Virus record (IMG/VR): IMGVR_UViG_3300034062_002410
Location: 21,293 to 85,292 of that record
Strand: one strand, 5' to 3'
Source: a virus
DNA length: 64,000 nucleotides
Shown: piece by piece, positions 37,227 to 44,779 of the stretch
Layout: each line of letters starts with the position of its first letter
Position numbering within the stretch: position 1 is the stretch's first letter
Notes under the pieces: model-generated
Database searches by the model: none
The model's input: the letters and a program-made list of their open reading frames with translations, nothing else
Told to the model about the DNA's origin: nothing
Translations under genes and position numbers: made by a program

Positions 37227-37572
37227 GCTCTAAGTTTTTAAAAGATTGTATAACTAATTTATTTATTTCTTGTGACATCCAATCTATTTGATTTTCAGGA
37301 ACATAGGACAATAAAGCAAATACTTCAGCCATTAATCCTATACTATCAAATGTATAAGAATGTAATAATTCTTTATCTGCTGCAGTTGCTGAATTAGAAA
37401 TTGTATACATAAAATTTCTAATATTACTCCTAATATTTAAAAATCTTACTTTGTTTTGTCCCTTCATTTTATCAGGTTCTAATTCAGCAATAGCATATAA
37501 AGTACCATTTAACATAGTTAAAAGTAAATAAATCTTACTTGCTGTGACTGTATCTAAATTCTCAATTCGCAT
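37216..37572 (-). CDS. Hypothetical helical protein, 118 aa
   Basis: An all-helical profile (VTASKIYLLLTMLNGTLYAI, then ADKELLHSYTFDSIGLMAEV) without known motifs. It overlaps both neighbours by 11 bases, so it is translationally coupled within the helicase operon. Confidence 0.6.
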   Translation of the reverse strand: MRIENLDTVTASKIYLLLTMLNGTLYAIAELEPDKMKGQNKVRFLNIRSNIRNFMYTISNSATAADKELLHSYTFDSIGLMAEVFALLSYVPENQIDWMSQEINKLVIQSFKNLEHEN

Positions 37573-37876
37573 ACTCTTGTTTTTTAATTAAAATGTCATA
37601 ATCTAATTGGAATTCTTTAGTTTCATTTTTACTTTTTACCATTTCTATAAGCTTCTTATAGTTTTCTTCAGTAAAAGCAAATCTTTTAGCTAAAAAGAAC
37701 TTATAAGGATAACATGTTGCATCTAAAGTTATTTCAGCTAATGTTACCCCTAACTCATTTTGTGGCAATACAGTAACAACATCAATAATATGATATTCTT
37801 GCTCTTCCTTAATCCATTTACTTAAAGGAAAATCTGAAGGTTTTCCTTTATCATCAATACAAATACATAGTATCAT
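37562..37876 (-). CDS. Hypothetical protein, 104 aa
   Basis: This is a small alpha/beta protein (MILCICIDDKGKPSDFPLSK, then AEITLDATCYPYKFFLAKRF). Similar short proteins often adjoin phage helicases, but I do not recognise the family. It overlaps the SF2 helicase gene by four bases. Confidence 0.6.
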   Translation of the reverse strand: MILCICIDDKGKPSDFPLSKWIKEEQEYHIIDVVTVLPQNELGVTLAEITLDATCYPYKFFLAKRFAFTEENYKKLIEMVKSKNETKEFQLDYDILIKKQEYAN

Positions 37877-38964
37877 AATGATAAGATTTTAATTTTATCA
37901 GGGTCTAATCCTTCTAATGCTTTTTTAATCCACTCTTCATCAACAGTATTTGCATAATAGGTAATGAATATTTGAGCAATAGCATCATCTTCCATATTAC
38001 ACATTCTCATAACTTTTTGGATAGCAGATTCTTCAGAACTTTTCATCTGATGAAATATGCCAACTTTAAGATTAGGGAATGTGATGCCCATATTAGTCAT
38101 CTCACATACTGCAAGCTTATTTATTGTACCTGACATAAAAGATTCTAATACTTCAGGAGTAGATTTAGAATGGTAACCTGAACCTAATTGGTCAGCAATT
38201 TCTGTTCTTGCAGTAAATATTAAGCATCTGTCAAATTTAGCAATAATTTTTGATACTGCTTCTAATTTTGTTTTAGAATTATAAATTAAATTAGCTCTTT
38301 TAGAAGCATATTGCATTTTAACTGCATTCATTTTAGGATTATTCCATGCTGCTCTTTTAAATTTAGTAAATTGTTCTGTAAGATATTGATAATTAAGATA
38401 TTCTGTAGTTTTAAATGTAGTAGTTTTATTACCTGCATCTATATATTTATCTTTATTGTCAAGAGTTACAGGAACTAAATTAATTTCATAGTTAGCAACA
38501 ATACCATCTTTAACAGCTTCTTCTAAAGTATATTTAAAGATAGTTTTTAATCCTAATTCTTGTCGCAATTGTTTTTCAGTTTCTTTAGAAATAGAACCTG
38601 ATACACCTAATATAGGACCATCAAAATTTTGTAATACTTGTATTTGAGCATTAGATAATGTATGTATCTCATCACAAATAATAATGTCATACATATTTAA
38701 ATCACTTTCTTTAGCTAAACTTCTTTGATTTATGATAGCTATTGGAATATTTACACCCCATTTGTTTAATTCTGTTGTCCAGGATTCTTGAATAGAATTA
38801 TATGGTACAGTAATAAGTATTGTCTGAGGAACTTTAAATATTTTAATAGCATCACATACAATTTTAGATTTACCAACTCTTGGTGCAACATTAATAATAC
38901 CTCTAAAATTATGAAGGTGTATCTTCTGTGTTGCTTGCTGCTGTATTTGATTTCTCAACTCCAT
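37873..38964 (-). CDS. Superfamily 2 helicase, 363 aa
   Basis: Motif I APRVGKSK (27-34), motif Ia ILITVPYN, motif II CDEIH (97-101), motif III GVSGSIS near 119-125, then CLIFTAR and a motif VI-like QKVMRM near the C-terminus. This is the UvsW/SNF2-like branch typical of crAss replication modules. It overlaps the 3' end of the polymerase gene by 56 bases, which suggests coupled translation. Confidence 0.82.
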   Translation of the reverse strand: MELRNQIQQQATQKIHLHNFRGIINVAPRVGKSKIVCDAIKIFKVPQTILITVPYNSIQESWTTELNKWGVNIPIAIINQRSLAKESDLNMYDIIICDEIHTLSNAQIQVLQNFDGPILGVSGSISKETEKQLRQELGLKTIFKYTLEEAVKDGIVANYEINLVPVTLDNKDKYIDAGNKTTTFKTTEYLNYQYLTEQFTKFKRAAWNNPKMNAVKMQYASKRANLIYNSKTKLEAVSKIIAKFDRCLIFTARTEIADQLGSGYHSKSTPEVLESFMSGTINKLAVCEMTNMGITFPNLKVGIFHQMKSSEESAIQKVMRMCNMEDDAIAQIFITYYANTVDEEWIKKALEGLDPDKIKILSL

Positions 38965-40855
38965 TGATTATTTTTTTAATTTGAATTAAGTAATATTCTA
39001 AATTTAAATTTTCTATGATTTCTGTAGTGTTTATTTGAGATAAATTATTACATACTGTACATTTCCATCCTGATTCAATTTCAGTTTCTCTCCATTTTTC
39101 AGGATTCTTAGGAAGTGGTGGCATTATTTTAATAAGAGATACACCAGTATTAGTAACTACATATCTTACAAGTTTTTGTAATGTAGTATCTTCTATATCT
39201 CTTGCTACAAGTCTATGACCTTTTTGTACTTTAGCTCTCATAAAGAAATTTTGTAATCCATTCTGTTCTAAATCCTGCATCATAAATTGAACTGGGTCTG
39301 TATTGTGTATAAAATATGCAGATATAGCTTCATTAACAATTAAAGCTGAATGATTCTCATGTAGTTCTAATTCTTTGTAAGTTTTAAATGCTGCACCTTT
39401 TCTTTTAACTTTATTATCAGTAGATATAGCCATATAATTAGATACATCTTTGATAATCATTTTAGAATAAAATACATATTCTAATTTGAGTTTAGTTAAT
39501 TCTTCCCACCAATCTATAATAGCAAATATTTTAGGTAAATCTCCTCTTAATAATTTTACAGTTACACCATCAGTATTAGCTTGTAAAAGAGTAGAAGTAT
39601 TCATAAGAGCTTCAGCTAACATACAAATTAGAAGTTGACCATTAACAGTAATAGCCATAGTATATTTAGGGTCATAGAATGCAGAATGTTCTGAATTAGA
39701 TTTACCATATACACCATTCAATTCAAGTTTTATAGAACCATTCCATACACTACCTTTAGGATATTGACCTCTTTCATTATATCTATATTCATATACATCA
39801 CAAAATTCTTCACCTAAATGCTCAGGATATAATCTATTTTTTATTGCTAAATTAGGATAATATGAAGATACATCAATATCTATAATGATATAGTCTTCAT
39901 CAGATTCATAAATACCAGGTTCAGTACATGCATGAAGTCCACCAGTACCAAATACAAATTCTATATCTTTATAGAGTATATTCAGATTCTTTTGAACTCC
40001 TTTAGTTTTATGAAGATTATAATGATTTTCAATTACAGAGAGTTCTTCAAATGGTATTTCTGAGAATACTTTATAAGTTCCTTTAATGATTTTGGATTTA
40101 AAATATGTAAGGAGTTTTTGAAATCCTTCAGTTTCAAATTGTACATAAGGAAATATAATTTCAGATAGGTTAATAGTATCTCTGTAAGTTTTTTGAGTAA
40201 GTTTATGAGAACCTATTTCTTTAGCTAATTTAAATGCAAAACTCTTCTCACCAATTTTAGGAGAGTTCCAAGACATCATATCTATATTATATTCATTAGA
40301 AAGAGATTCACGAAGTTGTATAGCTTCTTTAGAGTAGTTATATAGTCTAAAAGTTGCTTCAATATCATTCCAACAATATTCTGATACTAATTGCATTTGA
40401 GATTCTGTAAGAATGGTAGTATGTTCAAATGGTAACTCTTGTATGTTAGTCATTTGAAATGCAAATTCTAATTGTTTTAATGATGCTCTTCTTGCATCAT
40501 TATCAAAATGATGCATTAGCATTAAATCTACATTAGGACATAATGTAAATCTTTTTTGAAACATATTGTATCTTTCATCTGTAATGAGTTTATCAGAGTG
40601 TTGTTTTAATGTAGGAATTAAAACTTTACCTTTTAGATGAGTTAGGTTTAGTAATTTTTGTAGTACTTTACCATCATAGTTAATACAATTAAATCCAAAT
40701 AATCTTATATCAGATTTTAGAAATTCTATCAATTGTATTCTTTCATCTTTTCTTGGAGATATTTCAAATGATACTTTTTCATTAGTATGTACATTTAGTG
40801 CACATAATAGAAAAAAGTTAGGAAATATCTCAATGTCATACACAAAGTCTGTCAT
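38909..40855 (-). CDS. Family B DNA polymerase with 3'-5' exonuclease, 648 aa
   Basis: An N-terminal exonuclease site (VYDIEIF, D7/E9; FNCINYD near 60; a later EYCWNDIEAT with D164) precedes the polymerase palm. Motif A is IIDIDVSSYYPNLAI (D328), motif B KLELNGVYGKSN (376-387), and motif C QANTDGVTV (D429). The stretch between motifs A and B is short (about 40 residues), so the fingers are reduced compared with cellular family B enzymes. It is the replicase; crAss phages carry either family A or B here. Confidence 0.93.
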   Translation of the reverse strand: MTDFVYDIEIFPNFFLLCALNVHTNEKVSFEISPRKDERIQLIEFLKSDIRLFGFNCINYDGKVLQKLLNLTHLKGKVLIPTLKQHSDKLITDERYNMFQKRFTLCPNVDLMLMHHFDNDARRASLKQLEFAFQMTNIQELPFEHTTILTESQMQLVSEYCWNDIEATFRLYNYSKEAIQLRESLSNEYNIDMMSWNSPKIGEKSFAFKLAKEIGSHKLTQKTYRDTINLSEIIFPYVQFETEGFQKLLTYFKSKIIKGTYKVFSEIPFEELSVIENHYNLHKTKGVQKNLNILYKDIEFVFGTGGLHACTEPGIYESDEDYIIIDIDVSSYYPNLAIKNRLYPEHLGEEFCDVYEYRYNERGQYPKGSVWNGSIKLELNGVYGKSNSEHSAFYDPKYTMAITVNGQLLICMLAEALMNTSTLLQANTDGVTVKLLRGDLPKIFAIIDWWEELTKLKLEYVFYSKMIIKDVSNYMAISTDNKVKRKGAAFKTYKELELHENHSALIVNEAISAYFIHNTDPVQFMMQDLEQNGLQNFFMRAKVQKGHRLVARDIEDTTLQKLVRYVVTNTGVSLIKIMPPLPKNPEKWRETEIESGWKCTVCNNLSQINTTEIIENLNLEYYLIQIKKIINGVEKSNTAASNTEDTPS

Positions 40856-40980
40856 AAGATTATTTATAAGGTTATCTAAAAAAGCAATAATAAAGAAATG
40901 GCTATAGAAAAAAAAGAGAAAACCCTAAAATATTATTCCATAGGAATTTTATTCTAAGATTTTCTCAATTTATTCACTTT

Positions 40981-41586
40981 TTACATCCCTTGGTCAAAGA
41001 ACACACTTGCTCCTTGAACTTCCATTTCAATTTCTCTGCTCATGTAAACATTTCCATTGCCTCTATAATCCTCATCTGCTTTTACTTCCTTAGAGAAGAA
41101 AGTTCTACGATATTGGACATTGTCATCAGCATCAAGAATTAGTTGACCTGCATTTTCATGAGAGTCACCATATCTCACTACTTGGCTATTAGCAAAATCA
41201 GCTTTAGTCTTTAGACCTGAAGATATACTCTGCTTTTGATTTTCATCAAGTATTGGCTCATTAGACAATACTTTGTAAATACAAGCATTAGGTAAATTGT
41301 TAAGCATTAGCTTAATTTCAGTTTCTGTTTTGTTTTCCGGTACAAGAATCCAAGCCACTCTTGTTTCTTCTTGAGTGTATTCATTGGTTTCTGCACCGAA
41401 ATCAGATTCTGTAAATAATCCATCTTGAAGAGATGAATTATATTTTTTAGAAGCATAGTAAGAAGTAGTAGTAATAAGTTGTTTTACTTCTAATGTCTTA
41501 CTTCCTGCTTTTTGATAAGAAGCCTTATAAAGTCTTGAGAAAGAAATTTTGCTTCTTTTTACTGTTACATTTTGTGCGTTGCTCAT
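40981..41586 (-). CDS. Conserved hypothetical protein before the polymerase, 201 aa
   Basis: This is a mixed beta-rich protein (KRSKISFSRLYKASYQKAGS, then VAWILVPENKTETEIKLML) with an acidic middle and a C-terminus VQGASVFFDQGM. It precedes the polymerase by 125 bases that hold no gene. Position and composition recall phage single-strand-binding or recombination accessory proteins, but this is not demonstrated. Confidence 0.55.
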   Translation of the reverse strand: MSNAQNVTVKRSKISFSRLYKASYQKAGSKTLEVKQLITTTSYYASKKYNSSLQDGLFTESDFGAETNEYTQEETRVAWILVPENKTETEIKLMLNNLPNACIYKVLSNEPILDENQKQSISSGLKTKADFANSQVVRYGDSHENAGQLILDADDNVQYRRTFFSKEVKADEDYRGNGNVYMSREIEMEVQGASVFFDQGM

Positions 41587-41678
41587 AATAAATAATGTTT
41601 TAAAAAATTGATAAAATAGTTAATAAATAAAATAATTGATAATCAGTAAATATATAGAGTTGATTGTTTGAATGAAAA

Positions 41679-41702
41679 AGGTTGAGTATTTCTACTCAAC
41701 CT
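41679..41702 (-). terminator. Terminator between the small-gene array and the replication block
   Basis: A perfect 10-bp stem AGGTTGAGTA / TACTCAACCT with loop TTTC is followed by a T-run on the minus strand. It separates the 44-aa membrane gene from the replication operon. Confidence 0.85.
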
Positions 41703-41733
41703 AACTGACATTATTAACAAAACATACAAACTA

Positions 41734-41868
41734 TTATTTTGTGTCTTCATGGTAATCATTATCTTTTTTATAAATTGAATCATAAATCATCACGTAAAGT
41801 GAACCTGCTATTATGAATAATAATATAAAAATAAGTAATGATAATGGAAGGATTAGTTCTAAATTCAT
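41734..41868 (-). CDS. Single-pass membrane micro-protein, 44 aa
   Basis: ATG at 41,868 and TAA at 41,734-41,736 give a peptide whose first 30 residues are almost wholly hydrophobic (LELILPLSLLIFILLFIIAG), followed by a short charged tail (SIYKKDNDYHEDTK). This is a classic one-helix membrane peptide directly before a terminator, so it is probably real. It could be a holin-like, inhibitory or host-modifying peptide. Confidence 0.6.
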   Translation of the reverse strand: MNLELILPLSLLIFILLFIIAGSLYVMIYDSIYKKDNDYHEDTK

Positions 41869-41952
41869 GGTGAAAAGTTGTAAAGTGAAATAAAACGTAA
41901 TACTATATTTATAATGTAATATAATTTATTTAATAAAGAAAATATAAAAGTA

Positions 41953-41993
41953 TTTTTCTTTTCTTTTTTGTCGAACTTTTTTCTTTTCTTTTT
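41953..41993. repeat. Duplicated polypyrimidine tract
   Basis: Two almost identical C/T tracts, 41953-41969 and 41977-41993, each of the form T5-6 C T4 C T5-6, flank the heptamer GTCGAAC. No gene covers this stretch. Confidence 0.7.
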
Positions 41994-41999
41994 AAAGGT

Positions 42000-42087
42000 A
42001 TTTTGCAAGAGTTGCAATGATATATAGAAGCCGAGTTTTTACACAACAGATTTTCTACGTGTTCGTCATTACAACTCAATGCAAAAT
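42000..42087. repeat. Long imperfect inverted repeat
   Basis: Arm 42000-42020 (ATTTTGCAAGAGTTGCAAT plus GA) pairs with arm 42066-42087 with about three mismatches or gaps, around a 45-base spacer containing GC-rich GAAGCCGAG. It lies immediately beside the duplicated polypyrimidine tract and ends just before the stop of the 97-aa gene. Confidence 0.6.
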
Positions 42088-42094
42088 GTATAAT

Positions 42095-42388
42095 TTAAAA
42101 ATTGTATCTATAATCATCATAATATCCATTATGGGCATCATGTTGATGATTATTAAATTCTTCTGCCATATCTCCATTGAGAGATATATTACTTCGTTTT
42201 TTAGTGAATTTGTCTAAAGCTATATATAGATAGCCAATACAAGATGATTTATCTTGTAAATTTACTTCCATACCTAAATTAGACATTTGTTCACTCAGCC
42301 ATGTGTTTTCTCTCCAAAGCATTTTGATAATGTTTTGGAGATGTGAGTGGTCTAAGGTGTTGATTGGTTTATAATTCCAAGTTTTCAT
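42095..42388 (-). CDS. Hypothetical protein of the small-gene array, 97 aa
   Basis: The N-terminus (NTLDHSHLQNIIKMLWREN, shifted start after MKTWNYKPI) is helical; the C-terminus is rich in Asn, His and Tyr. No family is recognised. A 43-bp promoter repeat lies 24 bases upstream. The opposite-strand frame at 42,017-42,217 is its shadow. Confidence 0.6.
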   Translation of the reverse strand: MKTWNYKPINTLDHSHLQNIIKMLWRENTWLSEQMSNLGMEVNLQDKSSCIGYLYIALDKFTKKRSNISLNGDMAEEFNNHQHDAHNGYYDDYRYNF

Positions 42389-42411
42389 GTTGTTATGTTG
42401 TTAAAATGAAA

Positions 42412-42454
42412 AATAATGTCAAAAATGAGAAAGAGTTAAAAAAGAAGAACAAAA
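42412..42454 (-). promoter_or_regulatory. Promoter-like repeat, copy 1
   Basis: On the minus strand: TTTTGTTCTTC, then TTTAACT, then a -7-like CATTTTTG with 22 bases between TTTTG and it, then ACATTATT. The layout resembles the Bacteroidota TTTG / TAnnTTTG promoter. It serves the 97-aa gene. Confidence 0.7.
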
Positions 42455-42460
42455 AAAATA

Positions 42461-42482
42461 AAAAAGAGATTTCTCTCTTTTT
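42461..42482 (-). terminator. Terminator after the 62-aa gene
   Basis: A 9-bp stem AAAAAGAGA / TCTCTTTTT, overlapping the stop codon of the gene before it and followed by T-rich DNA on the minus strand. Confidence 0.75.
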
Positions 42483-42670
42483 TATTTGAATATGACAAAA
42501 TATTCTTGAATTCCTAAGTTATTGTAATAACCTTGTAATTCTTTTTTATCTTCTGTCCATTCTGTAATTTGGAGTTTTTTTTCTCCAAATGTAATAGCAT
42601 CAGCTAATGTAGCAAACTTATAATTTGCTGCTACAATACCATCCATGTTATAACTCTGTGCTTTAATCAT
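42482..42670 (-). CDS. Hypothetical protein, 62 aa
   Basis: This is a small alpha/beta protein (MDGIVAANYKFATLADAITF, then LQGYYNNLGIQEYFVIFK) with no recognised family. It follows the lipoprotein gene by 20 bases and ends inside a terminator, so the two form an operon. Confidence 0.6.
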   Translation of the reverse strand: MIKAQSYNMDGIVAANYKFATLADAITFGEKKLQITEWTEDKKELQGYYNNLGIQEYFVIFK

Positions 42671-42690
42671 AGTTTTTGTTTGTTTAGTTA

Positions 42691-43071
42691 TTAATCCTTT
42701 ATCTCATAGTGAAATAAAGTTTTCTCTTTTGTATTATTATCAATACTGTGTAATCTTTTAAAAATTTCCCAACTTACAATATAACCATCTTTATCAAATG
42801 GTACTCTAAAGTTGATTAAATCAAAAGGAGATTGTGGATTCCATCCTTTATCCCTCAGCTCAGATGCATATACTACTCTATATGCATTGAGATTTTCTCT
42901 TATAATTTCAGGTTTAATATCGAAATAATAAGAGAAGCATTCTATCTCATCATTAGATGAGCATAGTTCAGCTAAGCAAGATTTTGAAATAAGTAAGTCT
43001 GTGTTTACATCTTGAGATTTACAAGATGTAAAAATAATGATTGACATAAATGCTAAAATAAGATTTTTCAT
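42691..43071 (-). CDS. Predicted lipoprotein, 126 aa
   Basis: The N-terminus MKNLILAFMSIIIFTSCKS is a lipoprotein signal with lipobox FTSC, so Cys17 would be lipidated. The rest is soluble with a pair of Cys (SCLAELCSSNDEIEC). Phage lipoproteins of this size can exclude superinfecting phages or modify the envelope; neither is shown. Confidence 0.72.
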   Translation of the reverse strand: MKNLILAFMSIIIFTSCKSQDVNTDLLISKSCLAELCSSNDEIECFSYYFDIKPEIIRENLNAYRVVYASELRDKGWNPQSPFDLINFRVPFDKDGYIVSWEIFKRLHSIDNNTKEKTLFHYEIKD

Positions 43072-43099
43072 AGTTATCTTGATTTAAATGTTAAAAAAT

Positions 43100-43124
43100 A
43101 AGGAGATGTATTACACATCTCCTT
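43100..43124 (-). terminator. Terminator after the 117-aa gene
   Basis: A perfect 10-bp stem AAGGAGATGT / ACATCTCCTT is followed by ATTTTTT on the minus strand. Confidence 0.85.
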
Positions 43125-43477
43125 TAAATAAACTTATTTAAAGTAAAGTCCCAAATGAAAGCTTCATCTGTAGCTATTACTTCGCCTTCAATAGTAGTGT
43201 AATATACACTACCATTGATAAATTTTTCTCTACCAATCAAATCAATCCCATGCACATAAATGCACATAGAATTTGTATCAATAAATTTAGCCTTAACAAA
43301 GTAAGGCTGTTCATTAAACCAATCACATACTTCTTGCCATTTAGCAAAGTATGGACTTTGAACAGGATGCATAGTAGAATAAACTCTACTATGATTGTTG
43401 TTTTCTGCAGTAAGAGTTTCTTTTAATTCTTTGGGTATTACTGCTCTACCCATGATTGTTATTTCTGTGTTGTTCAT
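43124..43477 (-). CDS. Hypothetical protein, 117 aa
   Basis: No recognised family. It starts NNTEITIMGRAVIPKEL and contains a Trp/Phe-rich middle (FAKWQEVCDWFNEQPYFVKA). The stop overlaps the first base of its terminator hairpin. It is part of the small accessory array. Confidence 0.6.
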   Translation of the reverse strand: MNNTEITIMGRAVIPKELKETLTAENNNHSRVYSTMHPVQSPYFAKWQEVCDWFNEQPYFVKAKFIDTNSMCIYVHGIDLIGREKFINGSVYYTTIEGEVIATDEAFIWDFTLNKFI

Positions 43478-43493
43478 GTTTTAAATTTAAAAG

Positions 43494-43634
43494 TTAAAAA
43501 TAATTCATTTCATCTTCAATATCTTGAATCATATTCTCCATAAAACGTGATTCAATATTTCCTAAACTTGTTTGTTTAGGAACAGGTTTATGTATTTCTG
43601 TTAATAAGAAATATGAGTTACCTAAAATGGTAAC
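43494..43634 (-). pseudogene. Start-less frame continuing the 45-aa gene after a shift
   Basis: After the stop of the 45-aa gene the -1 frame is open and protein-like: LGNSYFLLTEIHKPVPKQ, then ENMIQDIEDEMNYF, ending in TAA at 43,494-43,496. It has no usable early start codon. One added T in the TTTT run at 43,624-43,627 would join it to the upstream frame. It is either a frameshifted gene, a sequencing error, or a -1 recoding product. Confidence 0.45.
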
Positions 43635-43759
43635 TCATAATCATCGTCATTTATGTAATTATGTTCGTATTCATCATCTTCAGGAAGATAGTCTTCTGGT
43701 AGGTAATATTGTTCCATTAAGTCAAAATAATCAAGTCCTAATTCTAATGGTGTGTACAT
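43622..43759 (-). CDS. Acidic micro-protein, 45 aa
   Basis: ATG at 43,759 opens a peptide rich in Asp, Glu and Tyr (LPEDYLPEDDEYEHNYINDD) with a hydrophobic start. Phage-encoded acidic DNA-mimic peptides look like this. Its frame ends at TAG, directly where the neighbouring frame continues in protein-like sequence, so the intact gene may be about 89 residues. Confidence 0.5.
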   Translation of the reverse strand: MYTPLELGLDYFDLMEQYYLPEDYLPEDDEYEHNYINDDDYELPF

Positions 43760-43768
43760 ATTTGGAAA

Positions 43769-43852
43769 TTATTTTTGTGTTGGAAATAAGTTTATATTAG
43801 TTAAGAGGTAAATCATAACTATAAATGTTGTAATAATGAGTAGAGTTTCCAT
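43769..43852 (-). CDS. Single-pass membrane micro-protein, 27 aa
   Basis: ATG at 43,852 to TAA at 43,769-43,771 encodes METLLIITTFIVMIYLLTNI and a short polar end. The whole peptide is one membrane helix. It lies between a terminator and the acidic micro-protein and is too short for most gene finders. Confidence 0.45.
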   Translation of the reverse strand: METLLIITTFIVMIYLLTNINLFPTQK

Positions 43853-43875
43853 GTTTTGTGTGTTTATTTAAAAAA

Positions 43876-43912
43876 TAGTATTACCCTTTATGTTGTATAA
43901 AAGGTAATACTA
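43876..43912 (-). terminator. Terminator after the 90-aa gene
   Basis: A perfect 10-bp stem TAGTATTACC / GGTAATACTA with an internal pairing loop is followed by ATTTTTTAAA on the minus strand. Confidence 0.85.
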
Positions 43913-43918
43913 TAAGAT

Positions 43919-44191
43919 TTAGATAGAAGCAAAGGTTTGCTTTTTTGACTTGCTGTCATCGATGTTGCATAATGTTGCACTTAACCAATTAGTTACACCA
44001 TCTGCATCTACTTCTGCAATAAATGCCATTGGCTTTGTAACATCAAGAGTTTTCTGTACTTTAAACCATGCACCCTGATGGGTAAATGATTTATTTCCAG
44101 ACTCTTTGTCTTCCAGGATTTCAATAGATGTAGCGTTAATTAATGTTTTGAAATTGGCTACTGTCATAAATTGAACATTTTTCTTTTCCAT
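43919..44191 (-). CDS. Small paralogue A of a duplicated family, 90 aa
   Basis: Similar along its length to the 93-aa gene at 45,446: VANFKTLINATSIEIL against VADFKAFIGVSKLDIY, GAWFKVQK against GSVWINIQK, and NWLSATLCN against NWLKARLIN. The fold looks beta-rich and small. Copy 2 of the promoter repeat lies 27 bases upstream. Function unknown; a possible host-takeover or inhibitor protein. Confidence 0.7.
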   Translation of the reverse strand: MEKKNVQFMTVANFKTLINATSIEILEDKESGNKSFTHQGAWFKVQKTLDVTKPMAFIAEVDADGVTNWLSATLCNIDDSKSKKQTFASI

Positions 44192-44218
44192 GATGTGTGT
44201 GATTTGTAAATAATTAAA

Positions 44219-44261
44219 AATAATGTCAAAACTAAGAGAAAGTTAAAAAAGAAGAACAAAA
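44219..44261 (-). promoter_or_regulatory. Promoter-like repeat, copy 2
   Basis: Minus strand: TTTTGTTCTTC, TTTAACT, the -7 match TAGTTTTG (TAnnTTTG), then ACATTATT. It serves paralogue A and directly follows the terminator of the folded RNA. Confidence 0.75.
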
Positions 44262-44273
44262 TAAAAAATAAAA

Positions 44274-44303
44274 AGAGAATAGAGGTTTTATCCTCTATTC
44301 TCT
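44274..44303 (-). terminator. Terminator of the folded RNA
   Basis: A perfect 12-bp stem AGAGAATAGAGG / CCTCTATTCTCT is followed by T-rich DNA (TTTTTATTTTTT) on the minus strand. It ends the gene-free transcribed region. Confidence 0.88.
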
Positions 44304-44484
44304 AAAAGTTAATAACAGAGCATACATTGTTTCACTAAGATAGAAATAGAGAATATAGTCTTCCAACTGACATCACTCACAGTAGCAATTTTCTTCTAAA
44401 CAATTGTGCACCATTGTTTAGTTACTTCTTGTTGTACTGCATCAGCTTTCACAAGCTGATTATATCTTAATTAGTATGTTGTTA

Positions 44485-44628
44485 CTAACTACTGAAATGA
44501 GGGGTCCAGGGCCGATTAAGGATTAGGACCCCTCTAAAAAATAACAGTATAGCAATCCCAAACCTTTTATTTGCTTTTCTAAGATTATCAGAAATAAGTC
44601 TACTCATAGTGGCCCCATATAGGAACAT
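44485..44628 (-). CDS. Doubtful 47-aa frame inside the folded RNA
   Basis: ATG at 44,628 to TAG at 44,485 encodes a peptide with a hydrophobic middle (FGIAILLFFRGVLIL) and a Pro/Trp-rich end. It runs through the strongest hairpin of the folded RNA. It is either a membrane micro-protein that makes the RNA a messenger, or chance. Confidence 0.25.
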   Translation of the reverse strand: MFLYGATMSRLISDNLRKANKRFGIAILLFFRGVLILNRPWTPHFSS

Positions 44629-44697
44629 ACTTTCAAACCTTAAGTCTTTACTCTAAAGGTATTTATACTATTGTTTGCAACCAATAAGTATAAATAA

Positions 44698-44740
44698 AAT
44701 ACTGTCAAAACTAAGCAAGAGTTAAAAATGAAGAACAAAA
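44698..44740 (-). promoter_or_regulatory. Promoter-like repeat, copy 3
   Basis: Minus strand: TTTTGTTCTTC, TTTAACT, TAGTTTTG (44,706-44,713), then ACAGTATT. The expected start near 44,700 falls at the first hairpin of the folded RNA, with no gene after it. Confidence 0.75.
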
Positions 44741-44751
44741 TAAAAGATAAA

Positions 44752-44779
44752 AAAGTGAAGGGATTTCTCCCTTCACTTT
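44752..44779 (-). terminator. Terminator after the 89-aa gene
   Basis: A perfect 12-bp stem AAAGTGAAGGGA / TCCCTTCACTTT that includes the stop codon region and is followed by T-rich DNA on the minus strand. Confidence 0.85.

Larger units (their letters stand above)
44274..44700 (-). ncRNA. Candidate structured non-coding RNA, about 425 nt
   Basis: The stretch has its own promoter repeat (copy 3) and terminator but no long frame. Reading the minus strand from about 44,700, it starts with a 13-bp hairpin with one bulge (44,682-44,695 / 44,661-44,673). Next comes a 9-bp GC-rich stem GAGGGGTCC / GGACCCCTC (44,499-44,507 / 44,526-44,534). Then come TTAGTA / TACTAA (44,471-44,488), an 8-bp stem with a GUGA tetraloop of GNRA type (44,441-44,460), a 9-bp stem CTAAACAAT / ATTGTTTAG (44,396-44,421) and the terminator. 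Six stems in 425 bases is far above the rest of the window. No known RNA family is recognised. Confidence 0.6.

Noticed and set aside
42017-42217. Plus-strand frame of 66 aa
   Set aside because: It overlaps the 97-aa minus-strand gene that has a promoter repeat, and it begins inside an inverted repeat; it is a shadow.
44441-44500. Group I intron-like core in the folded RNA
   Set aside because: A sequence near AAGATATAATC recalls a conserved intron element, but the matching core partners are absent and no host gene flanks it.
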